DNA from: Labilibacter marinus
Lineage (GTDB): Bacteria; Bacteroidota; Bacteroidia; Bacteroidales; Marinilabiliaceae
Direction: 5' to 3'
NCBI RefSeq assembly: GCF_001659685.2
Contig: NZ_LXYE02000012.1
Span: 124,001 to 188,000 of the forward strand
DNA length: 64,000 nucleotides
Position 1 is the first letter of the stretch; each line of letters begins with the position of its first letter. The notes under the pieces are model-generated. The model worked only from the letters and a program-made list of their open reading frames with translations, made no database searches and was not told where the DNA came from. A program made the translations under genes and the position numbers. Positions 27,511-34,055 of the stretch are shown piece after piece.

Positions 27511-29289
27511 ATGGAGAAGGCACAGGTTATTTTTAGAAGGTTTTTGATTTGGCGAGTAAAACACATTAGTCAGCAGCATTTTGTGTTGATACTAAGTTTA
27601 CTTACGGGAGTGTTTAGTGGGTTGGCAGCGGTATTATTGAAGAATGCGATTCATGCTGTGCACCATTTTTTAACCGGTCATTTTAGTATTGAAAACGGAA
27701 ACTTACTTTATTTAGCTTACCCTGTAGTTGGTATCTTAATTGCTGTATTCTTTGCTCGAAATATTATAAAGGATAGTTTGGGGCATGGAGTTTCCAAGAT
27801 ATTATACGCCCTCAGTAAGAATGGAGGTAAAATTAAACCACACAATAATTTTTCATCTATAGTTGCCAGTACTTTTACTATCGGTTTTGGTGGATCGGTA
27901 GGAGCGGAGGCACCTATTGTATTAACCGGTGCTTCTATTGGATCTACTTTGGGGCGGGTTTTTCATCAGAACTATAAAACCATTTCCTTATTAATTGGAT
28001 GTGGTGCTGCAGGCGCTGTAGCTGGTATTTTTAAAGCGCCTATGGCGGGATTGGTTTTTACCTTGGAGGTGTTAATGTTGGGGTTGAGTATGACTTCATT
28101 GGTCCCGTTAATTATTTCTGCATTTAGCGCTGCCACGGTCGCTTTCTTTTTTATGGGTGATGGTGCTGAATTCTCGTGGCATTTAGAGAGTCCATTTATT
28201 CTTCATAATATACCTTTTTACATTGTTCTAGGTGTGCTAGGTGGGTTTATCTCGCTCTATTTCAGCCGTAGTTTAATGTGGAGCGAAAATCAGTTGAGAA
28301 AAATTAAGAGTCCTTATGTGCGCTTGTCTATTGGAGGCGCCATATTAAGTGTATTAATATTTGTGTTGCCGCAGTTGTATGGTGAGGGATATACTACTAT
28401 AACAGCCTTTTTGAATGGAAATAAAGATATTGTTTTTGACAATAGTTTGTTTTATGAGTTGAGAGATAGAGAGTGGGCTTTGCTTATTCTGTTGGGAATG
28501 TTAGTTATATTTAAAGTATTTGCATCGGCGGCTACAACGGGTAGTGGTGGAGTAGGTGGTATTTTTGCACCTTCGCTTTTTACAGGAGGTGTAATGGGAT
28601 ACTTTTTTGCTCGTGTTGTAAATGCAACGGGTTTACATGTTTTACCTGAGAGTCACTTTACCTTGGTGGGGATGGCAGCTATTATGGCTGGAGTGCTGCA
28701 TGCACCGCTGACGGCCATTTTCCTTATTGCAGAAATCACCCATGGTTATGAGTTGTTTGTTCCTTTAATGATGACTTCAACCATATCGTATTTAACGATT
28801 ATGTATTTTGAACCGCATTCAATTTACACCAAGCAGTTGGCTAGGAGAGGAGAGTTATTAACGCATCACAAAGATAAAGCAGTGCTAACCTTGATGCGCT
28901 TAAATAAAGTGTTAGAAACGGATTTTCTTCCTGTTAAATCAACGGATACTTTAGGTAGTTTGGTGAAAGTAATTGCCAAAGCAAAACGTAATTTATTTCC
29001 AGTAATAGGTTCAAAAGGACAATTAAAGGGAATTGTGTTATTAGATGATATTCGAGAAATCATGTTTAATCATGAAAGATATAACGATACTACAGTAGAG
29101 GATTTAATGCAGGTGCCACCTGGGTTTATCGAGATAAATGAGAATATGGATTCGGTGATGAAGAAGTTTGAAGAAACAGGTGCTTGGAATTTACCCGTTA
29201 TTGAGAATGATAAATACATGGGTTTTGTATCTAAATCTAAAATATTCTCGGTTTACCGTAGAGTGTTGATTCACTTTTCGGATGAGTAG
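27511..29289 (+). CDS. ClC-family chloride channel/transporter with CBS domains (copy 2)
   Basis: A 592-residue paralogue of the protein at 15181, with the same architecture: ClC core (about 22-440), then two CBS domains. The gating motif reads GFGGSVGAEAP (Glu133), with Ala in place of the Gly of GxEGP. At the internal proton-Glu position it has Val187 (FTLEVLML), as copy 1 does. The other family motifs, GHGVSKILYAL and GGVGGIFAPSLF, are intact. The two copies differ widely in sequence, so they are old paralogues rather than a recent duplication. It stands alone upstream of a repeat-rich spacer. Confidence 0.95.
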   Translation: MEKAQVIFRRFLIWRVKHISQQHFVLILSLLTGVFSGLAAVLLKNAIHAVHHFLTGHFSIENGNLLYLAYPVVGILIAVFFARNIIKDSLGHGVSKILYALSKNGGKIKPHNNFSSIVASTFTIGFGGSVGAEAPIVLTGASIGSTLGRVFHQNYKTISLLIGCGAAGAVAGIFKAPMAGLVFTLEVLMLGLSMTSLVPLIISAFSAATVAFFFMGDGAEFSWHLESPFILHNIPFYIVLGVLGGFISLYFSRSLMWSENQLRKIKSPYVRLSIGGAILSVLIFVLPQLYGEGYTTITAFLNGNKDIVFDNSLFYELRDREWALLILLGMLVIFKVFASAATTGSGGVGGIFAPSLFTGGVMGYFFARVVNATGLHVLPESHFTLVGMAAIMAGVLHAPLTAIFLIAEITHGYELFVPLMMTSTISYLTIMYFEPHSIYTKQLARRGELLTHHKDKAVLTLMRLNKVLETDFLPVKSTDTLGSLVKVIAKAKRNLFPVIGSKGQLKGIVLLDDIREIMFNHERYNDTTVEDLMQVPPGFIEINENMDSVMKKFEETGAWNLPVIENDKYMGFVSKSKIFSVYRRVLIHFSDE

Positions 29290-29366
29290 AAAAAAGGAGA
29301 AAGGAAAAGGGAGACCGAAGACGGGAAAATAAATGGTGTTGGAAATATTAGCGTCATGTAAATAAA

Positions 29367-29485
29367 GCACCAACGGTGCGATAGCAATAGCCTGGGGCAA
29401 AGCGCAGCGTAGCCCTAGGTGCATTAGGGTGCAAATCCGACGCATCATTAAGTAAATAAAATATGCAAAAGGTTTTTGCGTCGGA
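29367..29485. repeat. REP-like hairpin element
   Basis: Contains GCACC-aac-GGTGC (29367-29379), CCTGGGGC/GCCCTAGG (29391-29398 with 29412-29419) and a 9-bp arm pair TCCGACGCA/TGCGTCGGA (29436-29444 with 29477-29485). Multi-hairpin elements of this look are dispersed through many Bacteroidota genomes. No transposase of the RAYT type is in the window. Confidence 0.6.
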
Positions 29486-29523
29486 AATTAGAAAGTAAGA
29501 ATTATAGCAGCTACATCTACGAA

Positions 29524-29579
29524 TAACTTATGACCAATGACCAATGACCAACAACTATTGACCAATAACTAATCAACTA
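29524..29579. repeat. heptamer tandem array 1
   Basis: Eight consecutive 7-nt units in exact phase: TAACTTA, three TGACCAA, CAACTAT, TGACCAA, TAACTAA, TCAACTA. The array ends next to the -33 TTG of the glyA promoter (29580-29582). TGACCAA also occurs in the array at 48801. Confidence 0.85.
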
Positions 29580-29610
29580 TTGTTTATACGAACAGGATAA
29601 GTTAAATTTG
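29580..29610 (+). promoter_or_regulatory. glyA promoter
   Basis: TTG at 29580-29582, a 20-nt spacer and TAAATTTG at 29603-29610: a full match to the Bacteroidota TTG-N19-21-TAnnTTTG pattern. It predicts a leader of about 90 nt. Confidence 0.65.
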
Positions 29611-29706
29611 CATCCGTTTTACAGTGTATAGATAATAAATTGTTACATATAAAGGATGAGAAATAACGAATAGTCATTTTCCATCATCCATAAATTAATT
29701 TCTTTT

Positions 29707-30987
29707 ATGAAACGCGACGATAAAATATTTGAGTTAATTGAAAAAGAACACCAACGCCAGTTGAATGGTATTGAGTTAATTGCTTCGGAAAACTTTGTGA
29801 GTGAGCAAGTGATGGAAGCGATGGGTTCTTATATGACCAACAAATATGCCGAAGGTTACCCAGGAGCAAGATATTATGGTGGATGTGAAGTAGTGGATCA
29901 GAGTGAAACTTTGGCTATTGATCGTTTGTGTGAAATTTACGGTGCTGAGTATGCTAACGTGCAGCCACATAGTGGGGCACAGGCCAATATGGCTGTGTTA
30001 ATGACTGTGTTAAATCCTGGGGATAAATTTTTAGGATTAGACCTTTCGCATGGTGGTCACCTTTCGCATGGTTCTCCTGTAAATAGCTCTGGTTTATTGT
30101 ATGAACCAATTGCTTATGGTGTGCATGAGGATACTGGTTTGGTAGATTACGATATGATGGAAGCTAAAGCACGTGAGCACAAGCCAAAATTAATTATTGG
30201 TGGTGCTTCTGCTTATTCGCGTGAGTGGGATTATGCTCGCATGAGAAGATTAGCTGACGAGATTGGAGCTATTTTTATGGTTGATATGGCTCACCCAGCG
30301 GGTTTAATTGCTGCAGGTTTATTAGAAAACCCTGTTAAACATGCGCACGTGGTAACATCTACAACGCATAAAACATTAAGAGGTCCTCGTGGAGGAATCA
30401 TCTTATTGGGTAAAGATTTTGAGAATCCTTGGGGTAAGAAAACACCTAAAGGAGTGGTTAGAAAAATGTCTTCTTTATTAAACTCTGCGGTATTCCCGGG
30501 CGTACAAGGTGGACCTTTAGAGCACGTAATTGCTGCTAAAGCGGTTTCTTTCCTTGAAGCTTTACAACCTGAGTATGTTGAGTACCAAACGCAGGTGCAA
30601 AAAAATGCTAAAGTAATGGCTGAAGCGTTTATAGCTAAAGGATATAAAGTAATTTCGGGTGGTACAGATAACCACTCTATGTTAATTGACTTACGTACTA
30701 AGTTTCCTGATTTAACAGGTAAAGTGGCCGAAAAAACATTGGTTTTAGCTGATATAACTATCAACAAAAATATGGTGCCTTTCGATAGCCGTAGTCCGTT
30801 CCAAACTTCAGGTATCAGAGTGGGTACTTCAGCACTTTCTACAAGAGGATTAAAAGAAGAGCATATGGCTCCTATTGTAGACCTTATTGACCAAGTGCTG
30901 TCAAATGTAGATAACGAAGCTGTTCTTGCAGAAGTAAGAGGAAAGGTAAATAAGATGATGGGTGCTTTCCCATTATTTGCATTTTAA
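29707..30987 (+). CDS. glyA: serine hydroxymethyltransferase
   Basis: PLP enzyme that interconverts serine and glycine while loading tetrahydrofolate with a one-carbon unit. The 426-residue protein shows [35 protein letters not shown], the PLP-Lys segment [15 protein letters not shown] (Lys near 227) and [17 protein letters not shown] near the C-terminus. Complete and typical. It has a strong own promoter directly after a heptamer array and a possible terminator at 31168-31199. Confidence 0.98.
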   Translation: MKRDDKIFELIEKEHQRQLNGIELIASENFVSEQVMEAMGSYMTNKYAEGYPGARYYGGCEVVDQSETLAIDRLCEIYGAEYANVQPHSGAQANMAVLMTVLNPGDKFLGLDLSHGGHLSHGSPVNSSGLLYEPIAYGVHEDTGLVDYDMMEAKAREHKPKLIIGGASAYSREWDYARMRRLADEIGAIFMVDMAHPAGLIAAGLLENPVKHAHVVTSTTHKTLRGPRGGIILLGKDFENPWGKKTPKGVVRKMSSLLNSAVFPGVQGGPLEHVIAAKAVSFLEALQPEYVEYQTQVQKNAKVMAEAFIAKGYKVISGGTDNHSMLIDLRTKFPDLTGKVAEKTLVLADITINKNMVPFDSRSPFQTSGIRVGTSALSTRGLKEEHMAPIVDLIDQVLSNVDNEAVLAEVRGKVNKMMGAFPLFAF

Positions 30988-31167
30988 TTTCTGATTAAAG
31001 ATATAGTGACTGTTTAGTATAAATATTTTTTATGCTAGCGGCGGCTCTTTTTGTTTCCTCTTCCGAGCTGTAGCGAAAAAGGAAAAGCCCGTCGGCTAGA
31101 GACAAAAAGGAGAGTAGGTTTATCTGAACTTATTTTTATTTGATACTAAGGTTACAAGATATAGTTG

Positions 31168-31199
31168 AGCCGATCAAGTTTACTTGGTCGGCTTTTTTA
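31168..31199 (+). terminator. intrinsic terminator downstream of glyA
   Basis: Near-perfect 12-bp stem with one G-U pair, AGCCGATCAAGT/ACTTGGTCGGCT (31168-31179 with 31182-31193), followed by six T. Confidence 0.75.
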
Positions 31200-31277
31200 T
31201 TGGCGCGGCCAACAGGTTTAATGCCTCCGAGCTTGTTTGACTTTCCTTTAGTAACAATAAAACTATTTCAAACACAA

Positions 31278-31487
31278 ATTATTTATCTTACAGAAGAGGT
31301 AAATATGATTTGACGTAAGTTAAATAATGATTGCGGCAATGTAAGTGAGTATTGCGAAGATGTAAGAATAAATTGTGAAGAGAAAAGTATATATTGCGAA
31401 GAGAGAAGTATGTATTTCTCAATGGTAAGTATATTTAGGGAATAATTAAGTATGTTTTGGGAAGAATGCAGCATCTATTACGAATAG
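31278..31487. repeat. 21-bp degenerate tandem array (ten units)
   Basis: Ten contiguous 21-nt units without spacers, starting at 31278, 31299, 31320, 31341, 31362, 31383, 31404, 31425, 31446 and 31467. The best-conserved ones follow GTAAGTATATATTGCGAAGAG, for example 31341-31361, 31362-31382 and 31383-31403. Outer units are more diverged. No insertion or deletion breaks the phase. Confidence 0.85.
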
Positions 31488-31653
31488 ATTCCTTGATATT
31501 GTAAGGATAAGCTTATTTGTTTAAGATAAATAAATAATATTTTGGAGTATGTATTTATTCTATCTAACAAGTTAAGGTTTGATTGAAAGCATATTTTACT
31601 TGGTTTGATGCATTTAAAGTACTATATTAGAGAGAATCATAATCTTACCTGAT

Positions 31654-32016
31654 ATGCTGAAATATAATTTTAAAAGAGTGTTCCGAGCCCGTGGAATAGA
31701 CAGGCCATTCACTTTCCTTAAAAAGGCTGGTTTCTCAGATAACTTTGCCTCTAAAATTAACAACAATCGTGTTTATCGTTTAGACTTAAAAGATCTGGAA
31801 CGTATATGCTTTCTGTTACGATGCACACCGCATGATTTACTCGAATGGCATCCAGAACCATCCATGGAGTCAGTAGATGCTCACCCCTTAGAGAAACTTC
31901 GAAAAAGTGGAAACGATTTGGACTTAATAAAAACCATTAGCTCCATACCTTTAGAACAAGTACAGCGTATTGAAAACCTTATTAAGGAAGAGTTAAGGAG
32001 TTTGGAGGGGGAGTGA
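31654..32016 (+). CDS. Cro/C1-type HTH transcriptional regulator
   Basis: A 120-residue DNA-binding protein. The HTH fills about residues 4-68: FLKKAGFSDNFASKINNNRVYRLDLKDLERICFLLRCTPHDLLEW carries the usual helix pair and the C-terminal CTPxDLLEW ending of this family. The tail (75-120) is a charged helix that could mediate dimerization. It overlaps or abuts the next gene, so the two are one operon; it may control that gene. The 21-bp array lies 166 nt upstream and could be its binding region, which is speculation. Confidence 0.88.
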   Translation: MLKYNFKRVFRARGIDRPFTFLKKAGFSDNFASKINNNRVYRLDLKDLERICFLLRCTPHDLLEWHPEPSMESVDAHPLEKLRKSGNDLDLIKTISSIPLEQVQRIENLIKEELRSLEGE

Positions 32017-32018
32017 AT

Positions 32019-32939
32019 ATGAGAAAAAGAATTCACCTCGCCTTATTTTTTATAATGCTAACTAATGTAATTTATTCGCAAATTACTATTACAGGAGTTG
32101 TGTTTGAAGAAGGTGATACGCTTTCGATTCCTTGTGTCATAATTACTGAAAAAGGCACAAGTAATACAGTAAATACGGATATAAATGGAGCTTATACAAT
32201 AACAGTAAGGGATTCAACTTCTACTTTGGTTTATTCATTTATTGGGTTTGTGACACGGGAAATAATTGTTGGAAATCGCGTTTTAATAAATACAACTCTT
32301 AAACCATTTGTAATTTATGAAGGTAGGAATCAGAAGTTGCGTTTATTCTTAAAAAGTGGCTTAATTCAAAATCCAGTAGGGGGACAATTTGAATTCTCAA
32401 CTCCAACTTTTATTAATGCCTTAAATATTTATGGAGGAATAGGTTATCAATCTAATTTTAAAGATAATGAATACTTTGATGCTAGTCTAAGCTTAGTGGG
32501 TGTTCGATTAGGGAAAATTGCTGATTATTATTATGTAGATGTTGGGGCAGAATCAAATTATCGTCATATAAAAAAATCAAATAAAAATGAATTTAGTGTT
32601 TTCTCAATTGAAGCAAAATGGTGGTTAAGTCTACCTTTTGTTTTATTTACAGGTTATAGTCAAATCAATTTTGAAGATGATGGTAAGGATGCTAAAAACG
32701 GTTTAACATTGGGAGGGGAGTTCTGGTTTTCAAAACCTATGAGTGTTAGAGTTAACGGAAAAGCCACCCTTTTTAATGGCTTAACTGAATATCAGGCTGA
32801 AGCTAGAACGCGATTTGGGAAGTTCGATAGGTATCATTCATTTATAAAGTATTACAATATTAATGGTTATTCTGAATTGTCATTAGGTGTTGGAGTGGAA
32901 TTTACTTATTTATTCAAACATCAGCGGAATGAATATTAG
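32019..32939 (+). CDS. exported protein with carboxypeptidase-like domain and barrel-like C-terminus
   Basis: About 306 residues. After a signal peptide (ending IYSQ) comes a carboxypeptidase-like regulatory domain (about 23-95, with TDINGAYTITVRDS and YSFIGFVTRE), as found at the N-terminus of TonB receptors, then about 200 residues of alternating strands (LKSGLIQNP, GGIGYQSNF, LGVGVEFTYLF) that look like a small outer membrane barrel. It is not a TonB receptor: no plug domain. The start is taken as ATG 32019, 7 nt after a GGAGGGGGA tract; a GTG at 32013 overlapping the regulator stop as GTGA is the alternative. Its role is unknown. Confidence 0.8.
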   Translation: MRKRIHLALFFIMLTNVIYSQITITGVVFEEGDTLSIPCVIITEKGTSNTVNTDINGAYTITVRDSTSTLVYSFIGFVTREIIVGNRVLINTTLKPFVIYEGRNQKLRLFLKSGLIQNPVGGQFEFSTPTFINALNIYGGIGYQSNFKDNEYFDASLSLVGVRLGKIADYYYVDVGAESNYRHIKKSNKNEFSVFSIEAKWWLSLPFVLFTGYSQINFEDDGKDAKNGLTLGGEFWFSKPMSVRVNGKATLFNGLTEYQAEARTRFGKFDRYHSFIKYYNINGYSELSLGVGVEFTYLFKHQRNEY

Positions 32940-32959
32940 AAAGAAATATTTATGATTGT

Positions 32960-33402
32960 AACTAGCTCCGGGTTTTAACCCGGAGAAATATAAGATTACC
33001 CACATGGCTTTAGCCCAAAAATAAGTTTCGGCTAAAGCCACCTTTGTTCAAAAAATATTAACCCAGATTAAAAACCGGGTCTAGTCAAGGCAATTGCATT
33101 TAAAGATTGAATCCCTTCACGGTTCAATAAACGAATCGTTTAAAAATCCCTCGGATTGCATCCAGGGCTATTCAAATTGAACATGCGTAGGTTTTTATGC
33201 AATAACCCTGAAAGTATTAAATCTAAATAGCCTTGTGCAAAGTGCAGGGGTGTGTTTCTAAATACTATTAACAACCACAAAGTGGTTGAATTTTAAAACC
33301 ACCTCCCCACTCATTCTTCGCGGTACTCCTCCTTAAAAATGAGGAGAACTCCGCAGCACTTTCCCCACCAGGATTTTGGGAGGCGGCCGAAGGCGGGGTG
33401 GT
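32960..33402. repeat. composite REP-like repeat island
   Basis: A 440-nt gene-free stretch of palindromes: CTCCGGGTT/AACCCGGAG (32966-32985), GGCTTTAGCC/GGCTAAAGCC (33006-33039), ACCCaG/CcGGGT (33061-33081), CCCT-GGAT/ATCC-GGG (33148-33167), CAACCAC/GTGGTTG (33272-33288) and a branched structure at 33298-33402 with an inner CTCCTC/GAGGAG hairpin. Such units recur between genes in many Bacteroidota. Confidence 0.75.
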
Positions 33403-33450
33403 ATATTATATTTTGTTTAAATGCGATTGCCGTGCGGGTCTAGTGAATAA

Positions 33451-33488
33451 AAAAAGCCAGTTAAAACAATTGTTATAACTGGCTTTTT
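33451..33488. terminator. terminator of the metal cluster
   Basis: A 9-bp stem AGCCAGTTA/TAACTGGCT (33455-33463 with 33476-33484) flanked by A and T runs, 17 nt past the stop of the minus-strand HMA gene. Symmetric runs allow both directions. Confidence 0.88.
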
Positions 33489-33504
33489 GTTCTTAAATTA
33501 TAAT

Positions 33505-33813
33505 CTATTTCTTCTCTGTTTGTGGCATTACTTTAACATCGTAATCTAATTTTTCGAGTGCTTTTTTAACGCCTTCTGTAGTGTTTTTATCTTCTCTAAA
33601 GCTTACGGTTACCAATTTATCTTCGATGTTTACATTCACACTTTTTACTCCTTTTTCGTAGGGAATATTTTTCATGATTTTTTCTTTACAACTATGGCAA
33701 TCAACACTACAGCTGTATGTAACTTCTTTAACTTTTGGTTTATCCTTGGCAAAAGATGATGTAACGCCAATAAAAAGGATAAGTGTTGCTAAAACTAATT
33801 TTAGATTTTTCAT
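33505..33813 (-). CDS. periplasmic heavy-metal-associated (HMA) domain protein
   Basis: A 102-residue protein: signal peptide (about 1-22, ending SSFA), then a ferredoxin-like HMA domain with the metal motif CSVDCHSCKEK (CxxC at Cys-His-Ser-Cys) and a C-terminal YDVKVMP strand. HMA domains bind Cu(I), Zn or other soft metals. Start: the open frame continues 21 codons upstream, but that part lies in a REP-like repeat (hairpin at 33879-33893 and neighbours) and has no signal peptide, so the Met at 33813 is the true start. It is the last gene of the metal cluster and follows the TonB receptor on the same strand, suggesting a periplasmic carrier for the imported metal. Confidence 0.9.
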   Translation of the reverse strand: MKNLKLVLATLILFIGVTSSFAKDKPKVKEVTYSCSVDCHSCKEKIMKNIPYEKGVKSVNVNIEDKLVTVSFREDKNTTEGVKKALEKLDYDVKVMPQTEKK

Positions 33814-33840
33814 GTGTTTATTTTTTTCTAGTTTTTTTTG

Positions 33841-33900
33841 CTGTATACCTAGGTTAAAATCCTGGGCTATTAACATTAAACCCCGCTGGGGTTATTCGAT
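33841..33900. repeat. REP-like palindrome
   Basis: CCTAGG...CCTGGG and AACCCC-gct-GGGGTT (33879-33893), of the same style as the island at 32960-33402. Confidence 0.55.
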
Positions 33901-33971
33901 TTTTTTTCAAAAGTTGGTATCTGCATTCTTTGAGTCCTTTAGTTTAAATATTTTAATATTGTCTAGTGGCT

Positions 33972-34055
33972 TACTGCCTACTGCAACCTGTCTACTGTTT
34001 ACTGCTTACTGAAAGCTGCCCACTGTCAACTGAATACTGCCCACTGCTCACTATT
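33972..34055. repeat. heptamer tandem array 3
   Basis: Twelve 7-nt units in exact phase, mostly NACTGNN: TACTGCC, TACTGCA, ACCTGTC, TACTGTT, TACTGCT, TACTGAA, AGCTGCC, CACTGTC, AACTGAA, TACTGCC, CACTGCT, CACTATT. The last unit contains the stop codon (34051-34053) of the minus-strand TonB receptor. Confidence 0.88.

Larger units (their letters stand above)
30988..31653. other. intergenic region: terminator, complex element and 21-bp array
   Basis: After glyA comes a region at 31032-31115 in which CTCTTTTTGTTTC and GAGACAAAAAGGAG are near-complementary and CTAGC recurs as GGCTAG; the pairs are not in nested order, so it is not a simple hairpin. A terminator (31168-31199) and the 21-bp array (31278-31487) follow. 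The final 165 nt before the HTH gene are AT-rich with no clear promoter box. No gene was seen. Confidence 0.6.

Noticed and set aside
31283-31474. A 63-codon open frame on the minus strand across the 21-bp array.
   Set aside because: It arises from the 21-bp periodicity (seven codons per unit) and has no start-site signal; the repeat is the real feature.
31278-31487. A CRISPR array.
   Set aside because: The units are contiguous, degenerate and without spacers, and no cas gene is near.
33814-33876. A 21-codon N-terminal extension of the HMA protein.
   Set aside because: It lies within a REP-like repeat and would bury the signal peptide; the Met at 33813 is preferred.
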